The notes below the pieces were generated by a model that was given only the letters and a program-made list of their open reading frames with translations, made no database searches and was not told the origin of the DNA. Positions 48,054 through 58,193 of a stretch of 64,000 nucleotides of DNA are shown here, in pieces. Position 1 is the stretch's first letter. The number at the start of each line of letters is the position of its first letter. This stretch comes from Microbacterium ginsengiterrae (GTDB lineage Bacteria; Actinomycetota; Actinomycetes; Actinomycetales; Microbacteriaceae). The stretch is from the NCBI RefSeq assembly GCF_014205075.1, contig NZ_JACHMU010000001.1, forward strand, positions 2,666,001 through 2,730,000. Direction: 5' to 3'. The translations under genes were made by a program, and so were the position numbers.

Positions 48054-49267
48054 CGAGCCTCCTCGGCAGCGTTCTCATCGTAGAGGCGGAAGTACCGCGC
48101 AGCGGTGTCCATGTCCTTGTCCCCTCGGCCGGACAGGCACACGGCGATGATCGCGTCCGGACCCATCTCCTTCCCGAGGCGGATCGCCCCGGCGAGGGCG
48201 TGAGCGGACTCGATGGCCGGGATGATGCCCTCGGTGCGGCTGAGCAGTCGCAGCGCCTGCATGGCCTCGTCGTCCGTGGCCGGGATGTACTCGGCGCGTC
48301 CGATGTCGGCGAGCCACGAGTGCTCGGGGCCGACACCGGGGTAGTCGAGTCCGGCGGAGATCGAGTGGGACTCGACGGTCTGGCCGTCCTCGTCCTGGAG
48401 GACGTAGGTCTTCGAGCCGTGCAGCACGCCGGGGCGGCCGCGCTCGATCGATGCGGCGTGCTTGTCCGTGTCGACACCGTCGCCTGCCGCCTCGACGCCG
48501 TAGAGCTTCACGCCCTCGTCATCGAGGAAGGCGTCGAACATGCCGATCGCGTTGGACCCGCCACCGACGCAGGCGACCACCGCATCCGGGAGACGCCCTG
48601 CCTCTTCGAGGAGCTGCGCGCGCGCCTCCTCGCCGATGATCTTCTGGAAGTCGCGCACCATCGCGGGGAACGGATGCGGCCCTGCCGCTGTGCCGAAGAT
48701 GTAGTTGGTCGTCTCGACCGTGGCCACCCAGTCGCGGTACGCGTCGTTGATGGCGTCCTTGAGGGTGCGCGACCCGGTCGTGACAGGGACGACCTCTGCC
48801 CCCAGCAGTCGCATGCGCGCGACGTTCAGAGCCTGGCGCTCGGTGTCGACCTCGCCCATGTAGATCGTGCAGTCGAGACCGAACAGTGCCGCGGCCGTCG
48901 CAGTGGCGACGCCGTGCTGTCCGGCACCGGTCTCTGCGATCACGCGCGTCTTGCCGAGCCGCTTGGTGAGCAGAGCCTGTCCGAGGACGTTGTTGATCTT
49001 GTGGCTGCCGGTGTGGTTGAGGTCCTCGCGCTTGAGGAAGACGCGCGCACCACCGGCGTGCTCGGCGAACCGCGCCACCTCGGTGAGCGCGGAGGGCCGC
49101 CCCGCGTAGGTCGACAGCAGACGCGCGAGTTCGGCGCGGAAGGCCGGATCGGCGATCGCCTCCTCATAGGCGACGGCGAGCTCGTCGATCGCCGCGATGA
49201 GGGATTCGGGCATGTAGCGCCCGCCGAATTCGCCGAAGAACGGGCCGGGCTGTTCACGCAGACTCAT
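48050..49267 (-). CDS. trpB: Tryptophan synthase beta subunit
   Basis: The 405-residue protein is a PLP enzyme with the pyridoxal lysine in H-T-G-S-H-K-I-N-N and the phosphate-cradle [18 protein letters not shown] at the N-terminus and the C-terminal [11 protein letters not shown] are standard. It joins indole and serine to make tryptophan. The start lies 14 bases inside trpC. Confidence 0.97.
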   Translation of the reverse strand: MSLREQPGPFFGEFGGRYMPESLIAAIDELAVAYEEAIADPAFRAELARLLSTYAGRPSALTEVARFAEHAGGARVFLKREDLNHTGSHKINNVLGQALLTKRLGKTRVIAETGAGQHGVATATAAALFGLDCTIYMGEVDTERQALNVARMRLLGAEVVPVTTGSRTLKDAINDAYRDWVATVETTNYIFGTAAGPHPFPAMVRDFQKIIGEEARAQLLEEAGRLPDAVVACVGGGSNAIGMFDAFLDDEGVKLYGVEAAGDGVDTDKHAASIERGRPGVLHGSKTYVLQDEDGQTVESHSISAGLDYPGVGPEHSWLADIGRAEYIPATDDEAMQALRLLSRTEGIIPAIESAHALAGAIRLGKEMGPDAIIAVCLSGRGDKDMDTAARYFRLYDENAAEEAR

Positions 49268-50063
49268 CGGGTCCGCTCCCTTCGAAGTCTCCCGCTGCGA
49301 GGAAGCTCTGCAGCGTGGCGACGGGGTCGCCGGTCACGAGCGCCTCGCCGATGAGCACGACATCGGCACCGGCGGAACGGTAATGGGTGACGTCGGACGG
49401 TGCGAGCACCGCGGACTCGGCGACCTTGATCACACCCGCAGGGATGCGGTCGACCAGGCGGCCGAACAGGTCGCGGTCGAGTTCGAACGTCGACAGGTTG
49501 CGCGCGTTGACTCCGATGAGCGATGCGCCGAGATCGAGAGCGACCTCGAGCTCCTCAGCGGAGTGCGTCTCGACGAGCGGGGTCATGCCGAGATCGAGGA
49601 TCAGCGCGTGCAGTTCGCGGAGGACCTTCGTCTCGAGGCCCGCGACGATGAGCAGCGCGAGATCCGCACCGGCGGCCCGCGCCTCCAGCACCTGGTAGGG
49701 CGTTGCGATGAAGTCCTTGCGCAGCACCGGCAGCGACACGCGGGAAGTGACCGCCTCCAGGTCGGCGAGGGAGCCGCCGAACCGGCGCTCCTCGGTGAGG
49801 ACGCTGATCGCCGACGCGCCGCCGGTCTCGTAGAGCGAGGCCTGCAGTGCGGGGTCGGGGATCTCGGCCAGCGCGCCCCGCGACGGGCTCGCCCGCTTCA
49901 CCTCGGCGATGATCTTCACCCGGCTCGCCGGCGACAACGCGGCGATCGCGTCACGAGCGGCGGGGCGTGCGAGCGCTGCGCGCTCCACCTCGGCCATCGG
50001 GCGCGTGAGGGCGCGACGCTCGGCGTCTTCCACTGCGCCGGCCGTGAGGTCGGCGAGCACCAT
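49254..50063 (-). CDS. trpC: Indole-3-glycerol phosphate synthase
   Basis: The 269-residue TIM barrel has [28 protein letters not shown] and [10 protein letters not shown], which hold the catalytic lysines and glutamates. It closes CdRP to indole-3-glycerol phosphate, the substrate of TrpA. ATG 50063 shares one base with the stop of the upstream small membrane gene (TGATG); further upstream starts lie inside that gene. Confidence 0.96.
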   Translation of the reverse strand: MVLADLTAGAVEDAERRALTRPMAEVERAALARPAARDAIAALSPASRVKIIAEVKRASPSRGALAEIPDPALQASLYETGGASAISVLTEERRFGGSLADLEAVTSRVSLPVLRKDFIATPYQVLEARAAGADLALLIVAGLETKVLRELHALILDLGMTPLVETHSAEELEVALDLGASLIGVNARNLSTFELDRDLFGRLVDRIPAGVIKVAESAVLAPSDVTHYRSAGADVVLIGEALVTGDPVATLQSFLAAGDFEGSGPDESA

Positions 50064-50293
50064 CAGTGGCCCTTCGGCGAGTACTTGGGTCCGTTGACGC
50101 CGTAACCGGCCTTGGAGAGGATCCAGCCGAGCAGCGCGCCGACGATCATGACGCCGACCGAGATCCACACGAAGAGGGGCTGCTCGAGGCAGAACGCGAC
50201 GGTGCCGGCGGCGAAACCGAACAGCATGACCACCACAGCGGTCCAGGCCGCAGGCGAGTGTCCGTGGCCGGGGTCAGCGATGGGGTTGGTCAT
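50063..50293 (-). CDS. Small trp-cluster membrane protein (HGxxPAAW type, DUF6704)
   Basis: The 76-residue protein has [11 protein letters not shown] near the start, two transmembrane helices (about residues 16-34 and 40-58), and a polar end N-G-P-K-Y-S-P-K. This actinobacterial family is found almost only beside trp genes; its role is not known. Its position between the larger trp-associated membrane protein and trpC is conserved in related genera. Confidence 0.85.
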   Translation of the reverse strand: MTNPIADPGHGHSPAAWTAVVVMLFGFAAGTVAFCLEQPLFVWISVGVMIVGALLGWILSKAGYGVNGPKYSPKGH

Positions 50294-50338
50294 GTTCTCC
50301 TCCGAGGCGGTCGTGGGTGTGCAGCCAGTCTATCTGGG

Positions 50339-50929
50339 TCACCGGGTCGGATCCGTGCCACGCGAGAGGTCATCCCAGGAATCGATCGCGTCAACGGGCC
50401 CTTCATGCTCCTCGTGGGCCCCGGTCTCGGTACGGAACCGACGTCCGCCGGACTTCCAGCCACGCGCGGTCCAGATGGCGAAGACGGCCGTGACGATCTG
50501 GATCGCCCATCCGACGAGCGCGATCGCCGGCCACGCGGTCGCCGAGATCGACGTGATCATCTCCGCCACGGTGGCGTCCCCCGCGAGTCCCGTGGTCTCG
50601 GTGACCGTCGGAGCGACGGCCCCGAGCGGCGGAGAGAACAGGATCTGCGCCGTCCACCACACCAGCAGCCCACCGGCGAGGAGTGCGAGCCCGGCGAACA
50701 CCCACCGGAGCACGGGTCCGACGAGCGCCAGAGCGGCGCCGACGGCGAGGACGGCGAGGCTCAGCGGGGCGAGCAGCGCCACGGCATCGGCGCCGGGCAC
50801 GAGGATCGGCTCACCCGCATCGGCCCTCGTCACCGTGAGCCACGTCTGTGTCGACGAGATGATCCCGATGGACCCAGCCAGCAGGAGGCCGGAGACGGAG
50901 ATGCTCCGCCCGCGCTGCGCGATGCTCAT
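50339..50929 (-). CDS. Trp biosynthesis-associated membrane protein (TIGR02234 type)
   Basis: The 196-residue protein has four transmembrane helices with S-S-T-Q-T-W-L-T-V between the first and second and a long acidic C-terminal tail. Actinobacterial proteins of this layout lie between trpE and trpC and have no proven function; transport or membrane placement of the pathway has been suggested. Here its ATG overlaps the hisI stop (ATGA), so it follows hisI directly with no trpE between. Confidence 0.85.
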   Translation of the reverse strand: MSIAQRGRSISVSGLLLAGSIGIISSTQTWLTVTRADAGEPILVPGADAVALLAPLSLAVLAVGAALALVGPVLRWVFAGLALLAGGLLVWWTAQILFSPPLGAVAPTVTETTGLAGDATVAEMITSISATAWPAIALVGWAIQIVTAVFAIWTARGWKSGGRRFRTETGAHEEHEGPVDAIDSWDDLSRGTDPTR

Positions 50930-51282
50930 CCGGTCACGCCGTCCACGGCCTCGAGGTCGGTGGCGTCGAAGCAGGTGCGCGTGCCGGTGTGGCAAGCGGG
51001 CCCGGTCTGATCCACGAGGAGCAGGATCGCGTCCCCGTCGCAGTCGAGCCTCGCCTCGCGGATGCGCTGGATGTTGCCGGAAGTGTCGCCCTTGCGCCAG
51101 TACTCCTGACGGGAGCGCGACCAGTAGGTCACGCGGCCGGTGGTGAGCGTGCGGCGCAGGGCCTCTTCGTCCAGCCACGCGAGCATGAGGACCTCACGGG
51201 TGTCCCACTGCTGCACGATGGCAGGCGTGAGACCGTCGGCGTTCCATGCGACCTGCGCGATGCGGGTGTCGATGTCGCTCAT
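50926..51282 (-). CDS. hisI: Phosphoribosyl-AMP cyclohydrolase
   Basis: The 118-residue single-domain HisI has [30 protein letters not shown], and the zinc/magnesium segment [12 protein letters not shown] with later C-H-T-G-T-R-T-C-F. It opens the purine ring of PR-AMP in histidine synthesis. The start overlaps the hisF stop (ATGA). Confidence 0.95.
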   Translation of the reverse strand: MSDIDTRIAQVAWNADGLTPAIVQQWDTREVLMLAWLDEEALRRTLTTGRVTYWSRSRQEYWRKGDTSGNIQRIREARLDCDGDAILLLVDQTGPACHTGTRTCFDATDLEAVDGVTG

Positions 51283-52040
51283 CTGACGAGGATCCCTTCT
51301 GCGCGCATGGCGTCCTTGACGTCCGCGACCGTCAGCGCACCGGAGTGGAAGACACTCGCGGCCAGCACGGCATCCGCACCGGCGTGGATGGCCGGAGCGA
51401 AGTCGGTCACGGCTCCGGCGCCGCCGGAGGCGATCACCGGGACCGACGACACCTCGCGCATGAGCCGGACGAGCTCGAGATCGAAGCCGTCGCGTGTTCC
51501 GTCGGCGTCGATCGAGTTCACCAGCAGTTCACCGGCGCCGCGCTCGATCGCCTCACGCGCCCACTCCAGTGCGTCGAGCGTCGTCTCGGTGCGTCCGCCG
51601 TGTGTCGTCACGACGAAGCCGGACGGCGTGGTCGCTGCGCGTTTGATGTCGAGCGACAGGACGAGCACCTGGGCGCCGAACCGGTCGGCGATCTCGCCGA
51701 TGAGCGCCGGGCGGGCGATGGCGGCGGAGTTGACTCCCACCTTGTCCGCCCCGACTCCCTGAAGACGTGCGACGTCGTCGACCGAGCGGACTCCCCCGCC
51801 GACCGTGAGGGGGACGAAGACGTGCTCGGCCGTGCGCTGCACGACGTCGTAGGTCGTCGCGCGATCATCGACGGTCGCTGTCACGTCGAGGAACGTGATC
51901 TCGTCCGCGCCCTGAGCGGCGTAGTGCGCGGCCAGTTCGACCGGGTCGCCCATGTCGCGGAGGTTCTCGAAGTTCACACCCTTGACGACGCGTCCGGCGG
52001 CCACATCCAGACACGGGATGACGCGACTGGTGAGCGTCAT
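51279..52040 (-). CDS. hisF: Imidazole glycerol phosphate synthase, cyclase subunit
   Basis: The 253-residue TIM barrel starts [10 protein letters not shown] with the catalytic Asp and has [16 protein letters not shown] and S-G-G-A-G-A-V. With HisH it makes imidazole glycerol phosphate and AICAR; hisH is not in the window. I choose ATG 52040 over the adjacent GTG 52043 since GAGG is five bases upstream of the ATG. Confidence 0.95.
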   Translation of the reverse strand: MTLTSRVIPCLDVAAGRVVKGVNFENLRDMGDPVELAAHYAAQGADEITFLDVTATVDDRATTYDVVQRTAEHVFVPLTVGGGVRSVDDVARLQGVGADKVGVNSAAIARPALIGEIADRFGAQVLVLSLDIKRAATTPSGFVVTTHGGRTETTLDALEWAREAIERGAGELLVNSIDADGTRDGFDLELVRLMREVSSVPVIASGGAGAVTDFAPAIHAGADAVLAASVFHSGALTVADVKDAMRAEGILVR

Positions 52041-52879
52041 CACAGCCTCGCGGCGTGGATCGCGGTCACCAGCAGGGCGCGGGCGCCGATCGAGTAGAGG
52101 TCGTCCATCACCTGGTTGATGCCCTTGCGCGGCAGCATCACCCGGACGGCGACCCAGTCGGGATCCTGCAGTGGCGAGATCGTCGGGGACTCGCGACCGG
52201 GTGCGATCGTCGCTGCCTTCTCGACGAGGTTCGCCGGCAGATCGAAGTCGAGGAGCACGTAGCGACGTGCGACGATCACGCCGCGAAGGCGGCGGAGAAG
52301 CCGTTCGGTGCCCTCGGCGTCGCCGGGGCGGCTGATGAGGACGGCCTCCGACTCGATGATGACGGGCCCGAAGATCTCGAGACCGGCCTGACGAAGGGTC
52401 GTCCCCGTCTCGACGACGTCCGCGATCGCGTCCGCGACGCCGAGTTGGACGGCGGATTCCACGGCACCGTCGAGCGGGACGAGCACGGCCTCGACGCCGT
52501 TGTCCCGGAGGAAGGCATCGACGAGTCCGGGGTAGGCGGAGGCGATCCGCACACCCTTGAGGTCTTCCAGGTTCTGGAACCGTCCGGGAGGGGCTGCGAA
52601 GCGGAAGGTGGAGTGCGCGAAGCCGAGCTGCTCGATCTCCCGCGCCTGTTGTGGCACGTCGCGCAGCAGGTCGCGTCCGGTGATGCCGACGTCGAGGGCG
52701 CCGGAGGCGACGTACGTGGCGATGTCGCGGGGTCGGAGGAAGAAGAACTCGACATCGTTCTGCGCGTCGATCACGTGCAGGGTCTTCGAGTCGCGGCGGC
52801 CGGCGTATCCGGCCTCCGCGAGCATTTCGGCGGCGGTCTCGGCGAGCGAGCCCTTGTTGGGAACAGCGATGCGCAGCAT
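52040..52879 (-). CDS. hisG: ATP phosphoribosyltransferase, long form
   Basis: The 279-residue protein has the HisG N-terminal [19 protein letters not shown], the PRPP loop [13 protein letters not shown], and a C-terminal regulatory domain of about 75 residues (V-R-V-M-L-P-R-K). It commits PRPP and ATP to histidine synthesis and is classically inhibited by histidine; the long form needs no HisZ. It follows hisE after a 39-base gap with no obvious promoter. Confidence 0.95.
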   Translation of the reverse strand: MLRIAVPNKGSLAETAAEMLAEAGYAGRRDSKTLHVIDAQNDVEFFFLRPRDIATYVASGALDVGITGRDLLRDVPQQAREIEQLGFAHSTFRFAAPPGRFQNLEDLKGVRIASAYPGLVDAFLRDNGVEAVLVPLDGAVESAVQLGVADAIADVVETGTTLRQAGLEIFGPVIIESEAVLISRPGDAEGTERLLRRLRGVIVARRYVLLDFDLPANLVEKAATIAPGRESPTISPLQDPDWVAVRVMLPRKGINQVMDDLYSIGARALLVTAIHAARL

Positions 52880-52918
52880 GGCAGGAGCTTTCAGATCAGA
52901 GGAACGAGTCGGAGCGCA

Positions 52919-53182
52919 TCAGAGATGTCGGTACACGTCCTCGAGGCTCAGCCCCTTCGCGATCATCATGACCTGCAGGTGGTAGAGCAACTGGGAGATC
53001 TCCTCGGCCGCCTCGGCGTCGGACTCGTACTCCGACGCCATCCAGACCTCTGCGGCCTCCTCGACGATCTTCTTGCCGATCGTGTGCACACCGCCGTCGA
53101 GTTCGGCGATGGTACGAGACCCCTCGGGACGGGTCTCGGCCTTGGCACGCAGCTCGGCGAACAGTTCGTCGAAAGTCTTCAC
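52919..53182 (-). CDS. hisE: Phosphoribosyl-ATP pyrophosphohydrolase
   Basis: The 87-residue helical protein has [11 protein letters not shown] and [13 protein letters not shown], which carry the metal-binding glutamates of HisE. It hydrolyses PR-ATP made by HisG. The GTG start overlaps the rpe stop (GTGA). HisE and HisI are separate proteins here rather than the fused form of enterobacteria. Confidence 0.95.
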   Translation of the reverse strand: MKTFDELFAELRAKAETRPEGSRTIAELDGGVHTIGKKIVEEAAEVWMASEYESDAEAAEEISQLLYHLQVMMIAKGLSLEDVYRHL

Positions 53183-53859
53183 GGTTCCAGGCTACCGGCT
53201 CTCGCGCGCTCCCGAAGCCCGGCGATGGCCGCTTCGACGTCGTCTGCGCCGTACACGGCGGAACCCGCCACGAACGTGTCCGCGCCGGCGGCGGCGGCCT
53301 GGGCGATCGTGGAGTCCGAGATCCCGCCGTCGACCTGGAACCACGTGGCCGCACCGCGACGGCGGGCCTCTCCGACCAGCGCACGGAGCTTCGGCATCGT
53401 CTCCGGCATGAACCCCTGCCCACCGAAACCGGGCTCGACGGTCATCACGAGGATCTGGTCGAACTCCTCGAGGATGTCGTAGAGCGCCTCACCGGCTGTG
53501 CCCGGCTTGATGGCGACGCCGGCGCGCGCCCCCATGTCGCGGAGGCGGCGGGCGAGCGCGACAGGATCCGTCGCGGCTTCGAGGTGGAACGTCACGCTCG
53601 CGGCGCCGATCTCGGCGTAGCCCGGTGCCCACCGGTCGGGATCCGTGATCATGAGGTGCACGTCCAGCGGGATGGGGCTGGTGGCCTGCACGCGCTCCAC
53701 CATCTGCGGTCCGAAGGTGAGGTTCGGGACGAAATGGTTGTCCATGACGTCGACGTGGACGAAGTCCGCGCTCGCGATGCGCTCGAGATCCGCCTGCATG
53801 TTGACGAAGTCGGCGGAGAGGATGCTCGGGTTGATGCGCGGCGCGTCCGGAAGGCTCAT
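53179..53859 (-). CDS. rpe: Ribulose-phosphate 3-epimerase
   Basis: The 226-residue TIM barrel has [26 protein letters not shown] and V-D-G-G-I-S, containing the metal-binding His and Asp residues. It converts ribulose 5-phosphate to xylulose 5-phosphate in the pentose phosphate pathway. It starts four bases after rsmB and overlaps hisE. Confidence 0.96.
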   Translation of the reverse strand: MSLPDAPRINPSILSADFVNMQADLERIASADFVHVDVMDNHFVPNLTFGPQMVERVQATSPIPLDVHLMITDPDRWAPGYAEIGAASVTFHLEAATDPVALARRLRDMGARAGVAIKPGTAGEALYDILEEFDQILVMTVEPGFGGQGFMPETMPKLRALVGEARRRGAATWFQVDGGISDSTIAQAAAAGADTFVAGSAVYGADDVEAAIAGLRERARAGSLEP

Positions 53860-53863
53860 GCGG

Positions 53864-55294
53864 TCATTCTCCCTCAGAGTGGCGCTGCAGGAGCGCGAGG
53901 AACATCGCGTCGGTGCCGTGCCGGTGCGGCCACAGCTGCACCCGGCCGGTGCCGTCGTCGGCGAGGTCCATCGGGCTCGAGGCGATGTCGGCGACCACGG
54001 CCCGCGCGTCGAGCTCGGTGACGTCCGTGCGCGTGCGCAGCACGTCAGCGACGACTCCCGAGGTCTCCGCCAGGTGCGGAGAGCACGTGACGTAGGCGAC
54101 GATCCCGCCCGGCGCGACGGCGTTCAGCGCCTCATCGAGCAGCTCGGCCTGCAGCGCAGCCAGGTCGGCGACGTCCGACGGCGACTTGCGCCACCGTGCC
54201 TCGGGGCGCCGTCGAAGCGCACCGAGGCCGGTGCACGGAGCATCGACGAGGATGCGGTCGAACGCGCCGGGACGTGATGCGGCGAGCTCCCGGCCGTCCT
54301 GCTCGTGGACGACGACCTCGCCGGGGACGGCCTTGAGCGCGTTGCGGACCAGGCGCGCCCTGGTGGGCACGAGCTCGTTCGCCTCGAGAGTGACCTCGTG
54401 CTGATGAGCGATCGCGGCGAGGAGCGCGGTCTTCCCGCCCGGTCCGGCGCACAGGTCGAGCCACCGCTCCCCCGCGGTGATCGGTGCGGCGGCGGCGAGG
54501 GCGAGGGCGACGAGCTGTGAACCCTCGTCCTGCACGCGGACCGTCCCGCCGGAGGCACTGATCGCCTCGTGCGGGTCGCCGCCGGGTGAGGCGAATGCGG
54601 TGGGCGCGTACGGACGCCGCGGCTCTCCGGGCTCGGCGATTCCCGGGAGGGCGACCAGCGTGACCTCGGGTGCGGCGTTGTCCGCCTCGAGGAGTTCCTC
54701 GAGCTCGCCGGTGCGGCCTTCGGACGCGAGCGCCCTGCGCAGCGCGCGGATCACCCAGACGGGATGCGCCGTCCGGAGACCGAGACGCTCGTCGTCCGAG
54801 CGCGCGGCTGCTTCGATGCGCTCCTGCCACTCCCCCGGTGTGTCTCGCGAGATCCGTCGCAGCACGGCATTGGTGAAGCCGGCCGGGCCCCTGCCCAGAC
54901 GGCTGCTGACGAGATTGACGGACTCGTTCACCGCCGCGTGGGAGGCAACCCTCGTGGACAGCAGCTGATGCGTGGCGAGGCGGAGCGCGTCGAGCACCGC
55001 GGGGTCGATGTCCTCGACAAGCCGGCCGGCCGCGGTGGCGATGACGGCGTCGTAGGTGCCCCTTCGCCGGAGCGCCCCATAGGTCAGCTCCGTGGCGAGC
55101 CCGGCATCCTGCGGTGACAGGCCGGCCTCCCTGATCGCCGACGGCAGCACGAGGTTCGCGTACGCGTCGTCTGCGCTGACGGCACGGAGCACGTCGTAGG
55201 CGACGCGACGCGCCGGCTGCACACCGCGGGGCGCGACGCTCCGGCCCTGGCGGTCGGCGGGGGTGCGGGCGTGGCGCCGCTGCGGGGCGCTCAT
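53864..55294 (-). CDS. rsmB: 16S rRNA cytosine-5 methyltransferase RsmB
   Basis: The 476-residue protein has an N-terminal NusB-like helical RNA-binding domain (about residues 30-170) and a C-terminal SAM domain: L-D-L-C-A-G-P-G-G-K-T, D-A-P-C-T-G-L-G with one catalytic cysteine, and Y-V-T-C-S with the other. RsmB methylates C967 of 16S rRNA (E. coli numbering). ATG 55294 overlaps the fmt stop. Confidence 0.93.
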   Translation of the reverse strand: MSAPQRRHARTPADRQGRSVAPRGVQPARRVAYDVLRAVSADDAYANLVLPSAIREAGLSPQDAGLATELTYGALRRRGTYDAVIATAAGRLVEDIDPAVLDALRLATHQLLSTRVASHAAVNESVNLVSSRLGRGPAGFTNAVLRRISRDTPGEWQERIEAAARSDDERLGLRTAHPVWVIRALRRALASEGRTGELEELLEADNAAPEVTLVALPGIAEPGEPRRPYAPTAFASPGGDPHEAISASGGTVRVQDEGSQLVALALAAAAPITAGERWLDLCAGPGGKTALLAAIAHQHEVTLEANELVPTRARLVRNALKAVPGEVVVHEQDGRELAASRPGAFDRILVDAPCTGLGALRRRPEARWRKSPSDVADLAALQAELLDEALNAVAPGGIVAYVTCSPHLAETSGVVADVLRTRTDVTELDARAVVADIASSPMDLADDGTGRVQLWPHRHGTDAMFLALLQRHSEGE

Positions 55295-56211
55295 GCGCCG
55301 GCCCGCACGGAGTCGTCGCGACGGAAACCGCGCCACCAGTCGGTGGCGGTCATCGCGGGCTTTCCTGCCGGTTGCACGCGTCGAACAGCCAGCGGCGCTG
55401 TCGCCGTGCCGATCAGCAGTGCGTGCTTGGCGGCGACGATGGCCCCTGGCTCGAGCTTCTGCTCGTCACGGGACGGGACAGCGTCGAGGATCTTCACCCG
55501 AAGCCCGTCGACGGTCGTGTGCGCGCCCGGTTCCGGCGTGACGCCGCGGAACCGCGCGAAGACGGCGTCGAGCGGCTGTGACCAGTCCAGGGCGCCGTCC
55601 TCGATGCTCAGCTTCGGGGCGAGGGTGACCTCGCCCTCCTGCGGGGCGGCGACGGCGGAGCCGTCCGCGATGGCGTCGACGACATCCGCGGTGAGTCGGG
55701 CACCGTCCTCGGCCAGCACCTCCAGTGCGACGTCGGCGGTGGCCGCCTCGGGCAGGTCGACGGCGCGGGCGGCGAAGACGTCACCCGCGTCGAGCGCCGG
55801 GACGAGCTGGAACACGCTCGCGCCGAGCACGGCGTCTCCGGCGATGAGGGCGCGCTGCACCGGTGCGGCGCCGCGCCACTGCGGCAGCAGTGAGAAGTGC
55901 AGGTTGATCCACCCGTGCACAGGGGTGGACAGCAGCGGTTCGCGGACGAGACCGCCGTACGCGACGATGACCCCGAGATCGGGGCGCAGCGCCGCGATGC
56001 GACCGGTGGCCTCGTCGTCGAGACGGGCGGCGCGGATGATCGGCAGGCCGAGTTCCTCAGCCGTCCGGGCCACCGGCGACGGCGTGAGGACGCGTCTGCG
56101 ACCCAGCGGCGCATCGGGCCGGGTCACCACCGCCGCGATGTCGTGCGAGGCGGCAAGTGTGCGAAGGGTGGGTACTGCGGCCGCTGGTGTGCCGGCGAAG
56201 ACGAGGCGCAT
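55291..56211 (-). CDS. fmt: Methionyl-tRNA formyltransferase
   Basis: The 306-residue protein starts R-L-V-F-A-G-T-P and has the folate-binding N-L-H-F-S-L-L-P-Q-W-R-G-A-A-P-V segment with catalytic Asn, His and Asp, then a C-terminal tRNA-binding domain. It formylates initiator Met-tRNA. GGAG lies seven bases before the ATG. It follows priA by 19 bases and overlaps rsmB. Confidence 0.96.
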   Translation of the reverse strand: MRLVFAGTPAAAVPTLRTLAASHDIAAVVTRPDAPLGRRRVLTPSPVARTAEELGLPIIRAARLDDEATGRIAALRPDLGVIVAYGGLVREPLLSTPVHGWINLHFSLLPQWRGAAPVQRALIAGDAVLGASVFQLVPALDAGDVFAARAVDLPEAATADVALEVLAEDGARLTADVVDAIADGSAVAAPQEGEVTLAPKLSIEDGALDWSQPLDAVFARFRGVTPEPGAHTTVDGLRVKILDAVPSRDEQKLEPGAIVAAKHALLIGTATAPLAVRRVQPAGKPAMTATDWWRGFRRDDSVRAGA

Positions 56212-56230
56212 GAAGGTTCTCCGGAAGGGA

Positions 56231-58171
56231 TCAGAGCTCGGGATCGAGCATATCGAGGCGTACCGAGAGCGGGATCCGGTTGTTCTGGCGCCGACCACGT
56301 CTGCGACCGGTCGCCTCGGCGACGACGGCCGCGCGAAGGGTGGTGGCCACCGCGGCGCCGGCGGCGTATTCGAAGCGGACGAGCGCACGCACGCGACCCT
56401 CGTCGTCGTCCACGGGCACGGGGCCCAGCACGGCGTCGGACGGAAGCGGCAGCGCACGAAGGGCGTCGATGGCTCTCGTCACCGACGCGGAGGCTCCCTC
56501 CACCAGTGCGACGCGCGTCGCAGGCGGCAGGTGCAGTGGTGCCCTGGTCTCGAGTTCGGCGCGCGCATACGCCGGCTGGGTCCATGTCGCGAGGGCACGA
56601 CCGATCGGTCCGTCGACGCCCACGAGGTGCACGGGAGCGCCGGGAGCGGCGAGAGCCGCGGCGTTCGACCACCATCGAAGGCACGACTCGCCGATCCGGA
56701 GGTCGGGTGCCTGCAGCATCCGAGGTCCGTCCAGCAGGAGCACAGCGCGATAGCCGCCCTCGGCCAGCGGCTCGGCGCCACGGGTGGCGACCACCAGCGC
56801 GGGTTTCGCGGAGACCGTCTCGACCGGGTGGGCACCGTCCGCGACGATCACCCTGACGCCGGGGAAGGCGCGGCCGAGCTCGTCCGCCGTCCGCTCGCTG
56901 CCGGACGATGCCAGTCGGAGGCTGGTCGAGGAGCACGACGGGCAGTGCCAGGCGCGCGCGGAACGGCCGCACCAGCCACATACGGGGACGGCGCCGCGGT
57001 GGGCCGCGCCGAGAGGACCACCGCAGTGCGCGCACCTGGCTGGGGCGCGGCACTCCGCGCACACGAGCGTCGGTGAGAACCCCGGGCGCGCCACCTGGAC
57101 GAGCACCGGCCCATCGGCGGTCGCCGCACGGGCAGCGGTGAACGCCCCCGAGTGGACGCGCTGTGCGGGCTGTTCCATCTCCTGCGGACTGCTCAGGACG
57201 ATCCGCGGCAGCACCCTGCGTCGTGCGCGCACGTCGTCGAGCCAGCCGTGCTGCACGAGACGTTCGACGTCGGTGGTGCGGGTGTGCGCGGTGAAGAGGA
57301 GCGCCGAGCCCTCCTGCTCCTGCCGGATGAGCATCGCGTCGCGGGCGTGCACATATGGTGCCAGGGGTTCGCTGAACAGGGCGTTGCCGTCGTCCCACAC
57401 GGCGACGAGCCCCGCCCTCACCGGTGCGTACACGGCCGAGCGGTTGCCGACGACGATGCACGGCGCCCCCTCCAGGGTGCGCAGGAAGGCCCGATAGCGC
57501 TCCGGGTTGGTCTGGCGGGAGTCGAGCCGCACGATGGCGTCCACAGGAGCGGATGCCTCGAGCGCGGTCATCAGACGGTCGAGATCGCGGTGATCGGGAA
57601 CGGCGAGGATGACGGACGAACCGGCGGCGAGCACGCGGGTCGCGGCAGCCGAGAGGAGCTCGGTCCAACGCGGCCGGTCATCGCGGACGCCGGGGATCGC
57701 CTCGACGGCCGCGCGTCCGCGCGCGTCGAGCACGTCGATGAGTCCCTCGTACTCGTCGAGAACGGCATCCGCCCTCTCCCGTGCGTCCGGTGCCGGCGCG
57801 GTGGCGACAGCATCCGCCTTCCAGGCCTTCTCCACCCGGACCTGCCGCTTCGGGATGACCAGGCGCAGGATGTCGGAGGCGGAGCCCGCCGCACGATCCG
57901 CGGCGCGCCGCGCGAGCCGGTAGAGGCGCTCAGGAAGCACCGGCACGTCGGAGACGACGCTCTCCACTTCGGACAGCGGGCGCTCTGCGTCATCCTCCTC
58001 CGCGACCTCGACGACGTACGCATCGATCATGCGGCCGGCCGTGCGCAGCGGCACCCGGACGCGCACACCGGCAGGCACCTCTCCGAGGGCCTCGGGAAGT
58101 GCGTAGTCGAACAGGCGGTCCAGCTGCGGCAGTGGAGAGTCCAGCACCACCCGCGCGATGCGCCGGCTCAA
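56231..58171 (-). CDS. priA: Primosomal protein N' (PriA), helicase motifs degenerate
   Basis: The 646-residue protein has the PriA N-terminal DNA-binding region (D-S-P-L-P-Q-L-D-R-L-F-D-Y-A-L-P) and a zinc region with C-A-E-C, C-A-H-C, C-G-W-C and C-P-S-C pairs. The Walker A position reads S-S-V-I-L-A-V-P-D-H-R, with no G-x-G-K-T, and DEAH is replaced by W-D-D-G-N. As in other actinobacteria it is probably a restart protein without helicase activity. No ATG fits; TTG 58171 has GGAG seven bases upstream and follows metK closely. Confidence 0.88.
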   Translation of the reverse strand: MSRRIARVVLDSPLPQLDRLFDYALPEALGEVPAGVRVRVPLRTAGRMIDAYVVEVAEEDDAERPLSEVESVVSDVPVLPERLYRLARRAADRAAGSASDILRLVIPKRQVRVEKAWKADAVATAPAPDARERADAVLDEYEGLIDVLDARGRAAVEAIPGVRDDRPRWTELLSAAATRVLAAGSSVILAVPDHRDLDRLMTALEASAPVDAIVRLDSRQTNPERYRAFLRTLEGAPCIVVGNRSAVYAPVRAGLVAVWDDGNALFSEPLAPYVHARDAMLIRQEQEGSALLFTAHTRTTDVERLVQHGWLDDVRARRRVLPRIVLSSPQEMEQPAQRVHSGAFTAARAATADGPVLVQVARPGFSPTLVCAECRAPARCAHCGGPLGAAHRGAVPVCGWCGRSARAWHCPSCSSTSLRLASSGSERTADELGRAFPGVRVIVADGAHPVETVSAKPALVVATRGAEPLAEGGYRAVLLLDGPRMLQAPDLRIGESCLRWWSNAAALAAPGAPVHLVGVDGPIGRALATWTQPAYARAELETRAPLHLPPATRVALVEGASASVTRAIDALRALPLPSDAVLGPVPVDDDEGRVRALVRFEYAAGAAVATTLRAAVVAEATGRRRGRRQNNRIPLSVRLDMLDPEL

Positions 58172-58193
58172 CGCCGGGCTCCGCGCGTGCGCA

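Noticed and set aside
50294..50338. A trp attenuator or leader peptide
   Set aside because: The short gap holds no tryptophan-rich small frame and no terminator/antiterminator pair.
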